DNA of 64,000 nt from positions 18,506,510 to 18,570,509 of the forward strand of contig CM068315.1 of NCBI GenBank assembly GCA_034766995.1, written 5' to 3'. Below, one piece after another: positions 1 through 10,027 of the stretch (position 1 is its first letter; each line of letters opens with the position of its first letter). The notes under the pieces were generated by a model that made no database searches, was not told the origin of the DNA, and saw nothing but the letters and a program-made list of their open reading frames with translations. The DNA is from Acanthacorydalis orientalis (Eukaryota > Arthropoda > Insecta > Megaloptera > Corydalidae). The position numbers and the translations under genes were made by a program.

Positions 1-149
1 TTCCTTAAAAGACTGACTTCTCGTGAAAATCAATTCAAGTTTAGGACTTTCACTTCCCACACACAACACAACAATTTTCTGTGATCAAAATATGTAATAT
101 TTGGATATTACAGAATTAATACAGTCAAATTGAAAACATGTTGCCTTTA
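1..149. other. Unassigned AT-rich sequence
   Basis: No ORF, repeat boundary or RNA gene is visible. It is ordinary AT-rich sequence at the left edge. Confidence 0.5.
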
Positions 150-221
150 GTTCAGCTCAGGCGCTGATGACCTTAACTGTCGAATCGCCCTAAAACCCCA
201 ATAACCAACCATCCAACCTTT
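150..221 (+). mobile_element. Non-LTR retrotransposon 3' tail (remnant)
   Basis: The stretch GCGCTGATGACCTTAACTGT, then a CGCCCTAAAACCCCAAT segment and an irregular AACC-rich tail, resembles the 3' untranslated ends of insect non-LTR retrotransposons, which often finish in short simple repeats. No coding region is left. The assignment rests on similarity of style only, so the clade is not named. The adjoining mariner copy begins 100 bp to the right. Confidence 0.4.
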
Positions 222-709
222 TAGTTCAGATTCGAATATATATTTATATTTAAATGAGTAACATATATCGACAGGAGAAGAATATGTCTGTTATCAAACA
301 ATCTTTTTCTACCATTAAATATAAGGTTGGTAGAAAAATAATTGCAGCTTGTGACTTTCAAATTCATATACATTTTTCGCTTTTTTGATTTTCCTAACTG
401 TTTTAATTGGTCCAGAACTGTTGGATGAGTAACGCCTAACTTTTGTACAAGCTCTCGAATTGTTGTATGTGGTTCTAATTCAACGAACATCTTCAGTTGG
501 TCGTTATGAACAGAAGAAAGATGTCTGCAACCTTCTTCATCTTCAAGGCTCTCGTCCTCAGGGCGAAATTTTTGAAACCACCATTGTATCGTACATTCCT
601 TAATAGTACCCACACCGAAAGCATCGTTTAGTTTACGAGTACTTTCTGCTCCTTTACCACCCGTTTTCAACTCATATAAAAATTTTGCTCTTATTTGCTT
701 CTTTTCCAT
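221..709 (-). CDS. HTH-only mariner transposase ORF reading into flanking DNA
   Basis: An uninterrupted ATG-to-stop ORF of 162 codons. Residues 1-~110 match the N-terminal DNA-binding half of cecropia/HSMAR1-type mariner transposases: the KKQIRAKFLYELK start, the IQWWFQKF motif, ESLEDEEG, and a second helix-turn-helix ending LKQLGKSKK. In a full transposase (about 345 residues) the linker WVPHEL and the DD34D catalytic domain would follow. Here the frame passes straight into the element's opposite end (MYMNLKV...) and then about 30 residues of genomic flank. All catalytic residues are absent, so it could at most bind terminal repeats. Whether it is transcribed is unknown. It is the only one of seven related copies whose HTH reading frame is intact from the ATG. 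Confidence 0.6.
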   Translation of the reverse strand: MEKKQIRAKFLYELKTGGKGAESTRKLNDAFGVGTIKECTIQWWFQKFRPEDESLEDEEGCRHLSSVHNDQLKMFVELEPHTTIRELVQKLGVTHPTVLDQLKQLGKSKKRKMYMNLKVTSCNYFSTNLIFNGRKRLFDNRHILLLSIYVTHLNINIYSNLN

Positions 710-892
710 TTTTAATTCAATAGACCAATTTGAAACCAAAATTAATAATAAAATTAATGTCTGCAAAATACAGACCGCAAAATGCACTTTAAAATGATAT
801 TAACATGAACATGATGAAATGACACTTTCATTGAAAATAATAAAGTTACAATTCAGAAAATAAAAACTGCAATTATTTTCCTACCAACCTAA
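322..892 (-). mobile_element. Deleted cecropia-type mariner, copy A (571 bp)
   Basis: Terminal inverted repeats of about 25-30 bp (left AAGGTTGGTAGAAAAATAAT; right reads CAATTATTTTCCTACCAACC) are flanked by TA on both sides (320-321, 893-894), the mariner target duplication. The transposase half-gene lies on the minus strand. At 571 bp the element is less than half the usual ~1.3 kb, because the catalytic-domain region is missing. Six long copies in this window share that same deletion, so this is an amplified non-autonomous form rather than a one-off break. Confidence 0.9.
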
Positions 893-1937
893 TAGCTTCA
901 AAAAATTTTTTTTCTTAGTTTGTTTCTAGTCATAACTTTTACAAAAACAAAGAATTTGGAGGTACACTAGACTGGAAAATAGATATATACAGTTGAAATA
1001 AAATCTTTCGATCCCAAGATTAAAGCATTTCTATTGAGAAACAGTGTCCATTCGCCATATTTACATACAAATCTTTGAAAATGCAAACAGAATATAATGT
1101 ATGATTTCATTTATTTACACGGAGTTCTAAAAAGAAAAAAACAGTTCTAAATACAAGAAGTTGCACATTAAGCAATTAGTCTAAAATTAATAACTCTGCT
1201 GCGCACTAATCACCGAATAATTAACATTTTACATACAAATCAAACGAGGGCTCGTTTCGAATCCATTTAGAGGAATCACCGCGGCGATTATTTATTTATT
1301 TCGGGCCATCATCTCATCTGTAAAATTGAATATTTAAATTTCGACTTAATGTTTTTATAATTAAATTGCGATATAAGCAATAATTATATAGTCGTTACGA
1401 CGGCCACCGAACGCTTCCTCCGGTTCGTCCGATTACATTCGCAATGAAATTTTGACCTTAATTTCGGAACGGGTGTTGAACTAACATCAAGATATATAAA
1501 TTACATTCGGACATATTTCGCATATCTAGAAAAGGCACGCATAGTTGTTTCCTCGGCAACTCGTTCGAAACGGAAAGATGTTCTCTTAGGAGAAGTCAAA
1601 CGATATCAACTTTGTTTCTGTCATTTCAAACATGCATCTATCATATTGAAAGTATTTTAGAAGAAAGGTGTATGTGTCAAATACAAAAGTTTTCAGATAA
1701 GACAAAGTATGTTTTTAAACTGTAGATGATAAAATAAGCTGATATTTTTGGTAATAAAAAGATTTCGTTAAAAAATGGATTATGTGTTCTTTTCTCTAAT
1801 GTTTTCAATATAAACCGATCAAATGTATCTGTTTGGAATTTAAAAGGTTCAGTTTTTATAAACATGATGAACATTTAACTTATTTTTTTTAGTTTAAAAA
1901 TAGTAAATTGGAAAATTTATATTTTCACACAAGAAAC
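893..1937. other. Unique AT-rich sequence with a CG-richer block
   Basis: No coding ORF is seen. Positions about 1230-1620 are richer in CpG and in homeodomain-like TAATTA/TTAAT words than the surroundings, which would fit a regulatory or conserved non-coding block. That is inference only. Confidence 0.3.
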
Positions 1938-2001
1938 ATATATATATATATATATATATAGATAGATAGATAGATAGATAGATGGATAGATAGATAGATA
2001 A
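1938..2001. repeat. Compound (TA)n(GATA)n microsatellite
   Basis: About 22 bp of TA runs directly into ten GATA units, one of them changed to GATG. Confidence 0.95.
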
Positions 2002-2381
2002 GTGTGTAATATGTGTGTTTATGTATATATAACCCGTTGTTTTCTCAGCCAGATATTAATTTAATCAGAAAAATGAAAAACGGAATATATGAAAAGAATT
2101 CAGGTCTGTTCATAAACATTTCAGTGAAAACATCGTTTATTCGTTATGTAGCTATATAATACTGTATAGCGTCGTATGTAAAATATTCGAGGATATTTTC
2201 AGAGAGCCTTTAAAATATTTTAATTGCATCGAAGCGATTGTATATCAAGCACGCGATAAAATATTCAAGTTAATCCATTGAAAGGTTTTTAATTAACCCG
2301 TCCAAGTATTAAACAATACAAATGTGGATATTTTTGTGTGTTTATTCTATAACGCTTTTCAACATCTATGTACAGGCGTGG

Positions 2382-2385
<4 letters not shown>
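2002..2385. other. Unassigned AT-rich sequence
   Basis: Nothing recognisable on either strand. Confidence 0.4.
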
Positions 2386-2434
<49 letters not shown>

Positions 2435-2435
2435 C

Positions 2436-2496
<61 letters not shown>
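2386..2496. repeat. (TA)n microsatellite with (CATA)5 core
   Basis: A tract of 111 bp in which TA repeats bracket a CATA block at 2431-2450. Confidence 0.95.
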
Positions 2497-2498
<2 letters not shown>

Positions 2499-2672
2499 AC
2501 AATTTAAATATTTATACAAATGTTGATTAAAGTTGATAAATTTGTTTATTACATTTTTAACAGAATTCATTTTTTTAACTGTTATATTGTAAATATAATC
2601 GTATGAAAATCGAAAGTTAGTGAGTACGTTTTTTTAAAAAAATGTATTGATCATAATATACAATATTAAATA

Positions 2673-2745
2673 TTAAGATTAGTAAAAAAATAATTGCGGT
2701 TTTTGTTTTCCAAATTCTCACATTAATTTGTTTCAATGAAGGGGT
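2673..2745 (+). mobile_element. Mariner terminal fragment (same family as copy A)
   Basis: Only the 5' terminal repeat (ATTAGTAAAAAAATAATTGC) and about 45 bp of the adjoining leader are present, preceded by TA. The similarity stops near 2745. About 135 bp later a longer copy of the same family begins, so this is either a separate fragment or the remains of two nearby insertions. Confidence 0.65.
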
Positions 2746-2880
2746 TATGTTCACTTATTTTAAACGCATATAATGTGCATTATATGTTCAAACGTGATTC
2801 CATCAGTGTTCCAAGTTATTTTTTTCTTTTTTCATGTATCGGATATAATTTTATTTTAATGTGGTTAATATCTTAAAGTA

Positions 2881-3459
2881 TTAAGTTCAAGGAAAATAAT
2901 TGCGGTGTTTGTTTTCTGAATTCTAACCTTAATTTTTTTCAATGATTCATTTATTAATTTTCATCGTGTTCATATTAATATCATTTTAAAGTGCCTTTTT
3001 CGGTCTGTATTTTAATAACATCGACTTTGGTTTCATTATTAACTTTGCTTCAAATTGGGTTATTGAATTAAAGATGTAAAAGAAGTAAATAAGAACATTT
3101 TTTTGTATGAGTTCAAAACGGGTGATAAAGCAGCAGGAACTGTTCTTAAACTAAAAATACTTTTGTTGCGGATGCTATTAAGGAACGTATGGTGCAATGG
3201 TGGTTCCAAAAATTTCGTTCTGGAGACGAGAGCCTTGAAGATAAAGTAAGTCACGGACGTGCTTCTTTCAGTTCATAACGACCAACTAAATGCATTAGTC
3301 GAATTAGAATCACGCACAATTCGAGAGCTTGCACAAAAGATAGGCATTAGTCATCCAATCGTTCTAGACAACTTAAAACAGCTAGGAAAATAAAAAATAT
3401 ATATATATATATATATAAATTTGAAGGTCATAAATTGCAAATATTTTTTAACAAACTAA
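2881..3459 (+). mobile_element. Deleted cecropia-type mariner, copy B (579 bp)
   Basis: Degenerate ends (AAGGAAAATAATTGCGG at left, TTTTTTAACAAACTAA at right) lie between TA dinucleotides at 2879-2880 and 3460-3461. The plus strand carries remains of the mariner HTH half: MVQWWFQKFRSGDESLED and the second HTH ending LKQLGK. There is a stop directly after the start codon, plus frameshifts. The junction with the 3' end is the same as in the other copies. Where other copies read ATGTATATGAA this one has a ~22-bp TA run. Confidence 0.85.
3396..3417. repeat. Short (TA)n inside mariner copy B
   Basis: Eleven TA units sit at the point where sister mariner copies carry the non-repetitive ATGTATATGAA, indicating expansion after insertion. 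Confidence 0.9.
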
Positions 3460-3461
3460 TA

Positions 3462-3864
3462 TCTCATACAAGTCAATTCTCTTTCACATATGAATTTTCA
3501 CTCTCCAGAAATTATAAAAAAAATCTGATCAAAACAATAAATAGTTAGTTATTATTAGAACGAGTACCACATGTTTATAAAGAGTAATATATAACTCTCC
3601 TTATTTTCTTTTAGCTTTAATGATCTCTCGAATGTAACTTTTTCAAATCATTTTTTTTATATTTTGTCATCCTGAAACTAGACCAAAATAACTGCTTCTG
3701 ATATTTTTACTTTCACTGCCTATTTCATTCTACAAATATATAAATATACATTTTAATGCATATCCATTAATTACTAAAAAGGTCAGCTTCATATGGGTTT
3801 ACAACTAAATATTGAGACTATACCATTTACTAAAAAAATCCGATTGAAATCTGATGTTTAATTA

Positions 3865-3867
<3 letters not shown>
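3462..3867. other. Unassigned AT-rich sequence
   Basis: No feature seen. Confidence 0.4.
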
Positions 3868-3944
<77 letters not shown>

Positions 3945-3950
3945 TATATG
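3868..3950. repeat. (TA)n microsatellite, interrupted
   Basis: Mostly TA with single GC, GT and AC interruptions. Confidence 0.95.
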
Positions 3951-3959
3951 TTTTTGCTA

Positions 3960-4720
3960 ATGTTTGAATGTCGTTTTCATTTTCAATTTTGTTCGAGAGC
4001 GTCGGAATCCTCTCCTGAAACGTACAAATATCCGCGCACTCACAGACCTACATACATAATACAAAATTACATTGTCACTTTACACTGGAAATATAACACG
4101 GCCGATAAATAACGTTTTATTTCTCGTTCGGAGACGCGTTAAACATGTCAGAGCAGAGTCGAATCGGCAATAAGTTCAATAGTAATATCGGGCGAACACG
4201 TTTCGTCGGCCGGAGAATTTTTTCACGGCCCCAACAAATCCAATTGGCGGAGTGCGCCGTAGCCGACAGATGTATTCCGATCGTCTATTCAAACGCGAGA
4301 AAACTGCACGGAGAGCCCTCCACACAGATAAGCTGAGGGCAATCAATCAGCATATCGAAAACTGGGAAAAGGTCGGACGCTCGGATAGTGTAAAGCTCGG
4401 CGGACATGACCTCTGAACCCCGAAAGGGTTGATCGATTAGCACTATCAATTCAGTGCGAAATTTAAATAAATGCGGTTTCGCGCGTTCGGAATCACATCG
4501 ATGCATTTATCTGTGGACGTTAATCTCGATTACAATTTTTATTTTTATAATAAGAGCGATCTGTCGACGGGCGAGGGCGTGCGGCGACGCCGCGAGACGA
4601 CGTCAATCGAACGACAAATCCGACCGACGTCGAACACAGTGACGGCGTTACACGTCCGCTGTCATTTTTAGTGACACTCGAGTATCGACGTTAATTAGAA
4701 CAGGGTTTTTTTGAACATTC
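3960..4720. promoter_or_regulatory. CpG-richer unique block, candidate regulatory DNA
   Basis: GC and CpG are clearly higher here than in the surrounding sequence, especially 4130-4330 and 4560-4660. It holds the palindrome-like GACGTCAATCG and repeated GACGTC/GACGACG words. Short open frames exist on both strands (for example from the ATG at 4145, 63 codons), but they overlap each other in several frames and resemble no family I know. It could be a conserved non-coding element, a promoter, or an untranslated first exon. The sequence alone does not separate these. Confidence 0.3.
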
Positions 4721-5455
4721 GCAAATAATGGCCAATGATACTTGCGACTTGACAACGGATCGATTTACTACCATCATGGTTTGATTTATTTCGACGGAGT
4801 ATTCTATTTCAGGAAAAATTAAAATCTTGTACATGTTTTAATTCATGAACAGCCTTCTGATACTGTTGAACTCGTGGAATTGACTCAACAATAATGTCGA
4901 TATTGTGAATACCTCATACGGAACTGGTTGTGTTCAAAAATTCGATCATTACTGATATGTTAATTAGATAAAACGTTGTTGTTACACATACAGTGTTATC
5001 GTTTTTCAGTATAATAGTACGTCAGTGCAAGAAATTAGAGTTGCATCCTCTATCGAGAAAGTGTTCGAAAAAATTAACAATCTAATTATCTTTCATAATA
5101 ATCTGAATAGAAATAAAACAGACAAAAATAGTTCAAGTAAATCTTTCTTAAAATAGATTCACCTGAAAACAAAACAGTTTTTAATACTTTAGACTTGTTT
5201 AAAGTTGTTAGCTACACTGATTGAGGAAACATGTTTCGTGTTCTTGAAATAATTATTCAATTCGATTTTAAAATTGTGTAAAAGAAATAAAGTATACTTT
5301 TCTGTTATAATCGTATTTAAAATAAGTAGGATCGAAAGTAGATTTAATTTTAATTTTCATTCCTAAATATATCTTCATCGCAAATATATACAACCATGAT
5401 TGTTTACTTTTTACATTTTCTGTATAACTTGTACGTTTCGGCATTAAATTAAAAT

Positions 5456-5490
<35 letters not shown>

Positions 5491-7727
5491 ACGTTTGAAA
5501 ACAGCCAAATAATTAATTACATTCAACAATTTAAATAGTTAAATTATTAAACGAAACCTGAAAATAGAATCTCGAAACATTTTCGGCAATAACCGCAGAA
5601 TTATATAAAATATTTAAATAAAATTACAAATTCTCGTTTCGACCGTTTTGAAAAGTTTTCAGCTATAATAATACAGAATCGGGCTTTTTCACGACCTGTA
5701 ATTCGATTCAATTTCGAAAAATCGTCGCGGACGCTAATTAGTGTAACCGTTAAATTTATTTCGGATAACCATTGCGTACGACAAAGTTACTTGGACCTGT
5801 ATTATAAAAACGTTGGGTAATAATTGGACAATACCTTTTTTGTGATTATTAATTAACTTATAAAATATTTTATAAATTTATTTATTTCATATGAAGTAAA
5901 TTTGACGATTGATAAAAAATAACTGAATATATGAAAGCGTTTTACTTAGATTTTTCTAGAAACCCAAACCATAGTTTTTGATGAATAACAAGATATCTTC
6001 TTAGCAAATCTGTATAAAGACAAGTAAAATTCAAAAAGAATAGCTGACTACCTAGACACTTAATAGGTGCGTTCCACAGTCCAAGAAATCAATATTAGCA
6101 ACAATTAAATTAAAATAACATACATATTTGAGGTGCTAACTTGAATTCACTGAATTACATTACATGACACAAAATTTACATTTGAGTTCAATGTGAAAAT
6201 ATTATAATAATCATCTCATTTTGCGGCACAAGACAGAAAACAAATATATTTATTTGTCATCTAATGTAATTTTTATTATATTCTGACAACTTTTCCAATA
6301 TTAAACAATTAAAAAGTTTTCTTCTCAATTAGTATATACATAAAAAAATCGTACATTCCAATCTTAAATAAATACATTCACAATCCCATCACCGAAAGAA
6401 TTGTAAAATAAACAGAAGATTATAACTTTACTATCAAATCAAATACAAACTTGCAAGCAGACAGACACATACAGGTACGCACGTCTCCCCGACTAAATGC
6501 TTAATTAGAAACGTTTAATATAATATTTACGATAATGTACACGAGCGCGGCTGAATTTTAAATTATTGAATGAAAGAGGATCCGAACAGAATCGATTCGT
6601 GTTAACTGAACGTGCGCAGCGTGTGGTCAAATTAATTTGTTAAAAAATATTTTCAAGGTTCACTTTCGGTCCAACACAAATTTGCCACCGGATTATCTAT
6701 AATGGATATTTATTGACATTGTTACATGTTATGAAATTCGGTTAATTAAAATTTTCAGATATCCGCCGTACATGCGCGGCGATTATAACATCGCAGAAAA
6801 GTATTGTTTTTTTTTCACTCGTAATTATAATGTCAGATCGTTTCGAAACGTGTCCGAGATGCGTGTTATCTCCGGACGATTCGATCGAACAGAAATCAGG
6901 TTCGATTCATTGACACCATCATCGAGTTTATTGAATTAGCGTGCCGGACGGTTTATATATTTAGATGTGACATAAATAATTTGAATCTGAATGATATTTA
7001 AACAAATTAACATGTAAATTAGTCTTCATAACCCATGTTCGTATAACAAATTTTCTATTGAAAAAAATCTGTGTAAATATGTTTTCGTTCAGACGCCACA
7101 TCCAATTAAGTGGATTTTTAAGAAATTATTTTAAGTATTAGAATAGACTTCATATATCAGATTTCATTTGACATTCATAAATATATGGTAAACAGATTTA
7201 ATAGAAAATTAGATACATAGACGAATTTTCCAATTAAATATTCGAATCTATCACTGTAGAGTCTTATATATCCTGTTCTAAAATTATCCAGATTTATAAA
7301 ATTATCCATAAAAGTTCGATTCGCTTATAAAAAATCATTGGTGTTTGCATAAAATAAAGCTCATGTTATAATTTATTGTAGTTTTAAATTTGTAGGATCT
7401 ATATAATACAAGTTAATGAAATATTAGTGTTAAGATATTTGTCAAACTTGTAAAAAAAATGTATTAAAAAAATAATCAATAAACATAAATTCAGTTTCTT
7501 AAATTAAAGAAATCTGTTTCAGAAACATCGCATGCCGATAATATTTTCCATTTATTTTAAGTGTTTTTCGTGATTTTATTCTATATGAAAACGGTAAGAA
7601 AAATTTTCATGATAACGAACAAATCAATCGATCAAGGATGAATCGTTCTATGGAACAAGTTGAAAAGGTGTGCAAAGTCTTGAAATTTTATCAATATATG
7701 CTTACTAAACTCATAAATAACCTAATA
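4721..7727. other. Unique AT-rich intergenic or intronic sequence
   Basis: No coding ORF over this 3 kb. Slightly CG-richer patches at about 5640-5800 and 6480-6960 are rich in TAATTA-type words and may be conserved non-coding DNA. A weak GAGGAAACATGTTTCGTGTTC palindrome-like stretch lies at about 5223. No transposon ends were found. Confidence 0.35.
5455..5490. repeat. (TA)n(TG)n microsatellite
   Basis: TA repeats pass into (TG)7. Confidence 0.95.
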
Positions 7728-8863
7728 CAGTAGAGCCTCGCTGAACAACCGTAATTGGTGCAGGACTAACGATCGTTTCTTGAAACGGTCGCTGTATAAA
7801 AGGCACTTATAATATATAAACCTTCTAATTGGTGTAAATCCGATAAAATCCTAGCCGTACATTAGATAAAATTTAATTTTAAAGGGACGTATAAGAAATG
7901 AAAATAAATTATTTTAGCTTTTCTTATTAATAATTTTTTTTATGGACACCAGCAATTTACCAATGTTGGTCTTCAGAGGAAAAATTAATCTTTATGAAGA
8001 TTTCTGGTAATTCACTACTAGAAGGGGAATCAATTCTAGTCCTGTTTGTGGCAGTGGCACTAGATTGGAAGGAAGTTGAGGTTTTGCTAAAAATAACCTA
8101 TCCATAGTAGACTACCTGTTAATTTCTTTTCAATTAGTAAAAGAAGGCAGTGACATTGTACTCAAACTGGAACATATGAACTTAAGTCTTTTCAATTTCC
8201 GGATGAAATTTCATTTTACTTTTAACAGTCACCCATGCACTTAATAAGCTTTTTAATTCTCTTTTTACAGAGTTTCTTAAAGTTATAAATTACTTGCTGG
8301 TCTATAGGATGAAGCAAAGGTGTGGTGTTAAGTGATAAGAATTTAATCTTTGTAAAGTCATACTGAGACATCAGATGCAAGGCTGAGTTGGGGTATGACC
8401 AACAGCATTGTCAAGTAGAAGGAGCACCTAGAAGATGAGGTTATTTTTAGTAACATAGCCCTTAATCGAGGGGCCAAGAACGTCATTGCTCTACTCAATA
8501 AAGACGACCGTTGTAACCATGCCTTACTATTCGATTGCCAATCAATCATCAGTGTACTTTTTATCACTTTGTACTTCCTAAAAACACGTGGAGTCTGTGA
8601 ATGATACACAAGAAGAAACTTTAATATGGAATCATTACATGCATTACCCCCTAGAAACAACGTTAATCTACCTTTCATGGATTTATGTCTAGATAAACCG
8701 TATTCTTTCTTTATTATGTAAGTTTTTTTAGGCATCTTCTTCCAGAAGGGACCATTATTACAAGAGATATGATCCTTTTATGGTAAGCAATGCATAATTT
8801 ATGAAGTCAGATTGTTATGTGATCAGTCGTTCGGTGGGGCAGGTGTTCGGCGTGGGTGTACTG
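7728..8863 (-). mobile_element. Pogo/Tigger-type transposon derivative (1136 bp)
   Basis: Imperfect terminal inverted repeats (left CAGTAGAGCCTCGCTGAAC; right, read inward, CAGTACACCCACGCCGAAC) are flanked by TA at 7726-7727 and 8864-8865. The minus strand carries a broken Tigger-like transposase. The N-terminal CENP-B-type DNA-binding region has no counterpart within the element, so it is internally deleted; intact relatives are about 2-2.8 kb. Confidence 0.85.
8231..8760 (-). pseudogene. Tigger/pogo transposase remnant (DDE_1 family)
   Basis: Starting at the right, the minus strand reads NGPFWKKMPKKTYI, which corresponds to the DETGLFWKKMP motif with the first catalytic Asp lost. Then comes GRLTLFLGGNACNDSILKFLLVYHSQTPR, the conserved LTLLL.ANA..D.KLKP.LIYHS block. 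After a frameshift, LLDNAVGH-like codons carry the second Asp region near 8415. A further shift gives FLSLNTTPLLHPIDQQVIYNFKK, matching FLPPNTTSLIQPMDQG. Order and spacing match pogo/Tigger transposases of the Tc1/mariner superfamily. At least two frameshifts and the missing N-terminus make it non-functional. Confidence 0.85.
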
Positions 8864-8865
8864 TA

Positions 8866-9391
8866 TTAGTAAAAGTACAGTATTTCGAATTTGAATAGTG
8901 TTTCAAAATAAAAAGTATGTGCACGGTTTAGCTCATATTGATTGAACAGTGACCAAAAACAAACATATGAAGTATTCAAATAATATTTTTTTCAGCAACA
9001 GAACGATTAAAAATTCTTGAAAATTACTTGGGAAGAATTCTTGAAAAGTATAAAGAGATGAAAACGGTATTTGATTACATCAAATACATTTAAAAACTGC
9101 AATTCTTGAGAAAAGCTTCTGTGAACAATTTGAAAAACTTTTCAAATCTTAGAACAAAATTTGTGTATTCTATTAAAGATTATTATATAAATCAAATATG
9201 CTAATACATGAAATAACGCAAGATGATTCAACATTAATCGGTTTTTATTACACATGACAATATATCTCTACTGATCGCTCCAATTTAAGACTGTTAGATC
9301 TGAGGATGTCGCATGTTTGAACACGAAACATTTCAATAGTAATTACAAAGTATACCCGTGTAATTAAATAAGTTACGCTTTCTCGAAAACG
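8866..9391. other. Unassigned AT-rich sequence
   Basis: No gene seen. A CTGAGGATG...ACACGAAACATTTC motif at about 9301-9335 recalls the motif near the 3' ends of Penelope-like elements, but nothing else supports one here. Confidence 0.3.
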
Positions 9392-9393
9392 TA

Positions 9394-10027
9394 CGAGGGC
9401 CGTTTGATAAGTTTGGTAAATTTCTATGTCATGGCGCCACTATTCATTTGGAAACGTTACGGCTATCAAGTATCACTTATTCAACTAGCATAAACGAGAT
9501 TTCAGCCACAACCGACACGTTCTTCACATTCTACAGATGTTTGAAACGAGCATTGTAGCAGTTGTGGCAAAAATGGAAAAAAAACGAGCTGGCCTTTTTG
9601 TGTTGATTCGTCACCGTAGATGAAACATGGATCAACCACTATACACCTGAGTCGAGACAGCAGTCAAAGAAGTGGATAACGACTTGTGAAATTGCGCCTA
9701 AGAAGGCGAAAACCGTTTTGTCGTCTGGAAAAGTAATGGTCACTGTTTTTTGAGATCGATTCATTTTTTCTTTTTTCGATCGATTCTTTCTTTCCTACGT
9801 TCTGATCGATTACATAACGAAGGGAAAAATGATAACAGGAAACAACCAAGATTGGCGAACAAAAAAGTATTCTTTCAGCAGAACAACGCGCTGTCCCACA
9901 AATCGTCTCAATCGTCGCTGGACCAAGTGTGTAGCTCTCAATAAAGACTATGTTGAGAAATAAATTGATATTTTCTATAAAACGGTGTTTAGCTTGCTTT
10001 TTTACCATACTTATCAAACGACCCTCG
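9394..10027 (+). mobile_element. HTH-less irritans-type mariner, copy 1 (634 bp)
   Basis: Terminal repeats (GGCCGTTTGATAAGTTTGGT left; ACCATACTTATCAAACGACC right) sit between TA at 9392-9393 and 10028-10029. The plus strand runs from an untranslated leader directly into the catalytic half: VTVDETWINHYTPESRQQS-like codons (9603-9665, one frame), KKAKTVLSSGKVMVTVF, then FFQQNNAL where the family has FHQDNAP (Asp to Asn). A pyrimidine-rich stretch at 9757-9805 replaces conserved coding sequence, and the third catalytic block is missing. No HTH-coding region lies between the left end and the DETW motif. Confidence 0.88.

Noticed and set aside
1961..2000. GATA-repeat run and other regularly spaced repeats considered as a CRISPR-like array
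   Set aside because: Units are 4 bp without spacers, the genome is eukaryotic, and no cas genes are present.
2289..2570. Open frames of alternating Tyr-Ile (YIYIYI) here and at the other TA tracts
   Set aside because: They are translations of (TA)n microsatellites; TA repeats contain no stop in the TAT/ATA frames.
5197..5245. GAGGAAACATGTTTCGTGTTC compared with CTGAGGATG…ACACGAAACATTTC at 9301 as a second Penelope-like pair
   Set aside because: The match is short, partly palindromic and not supported by flanking similarity.
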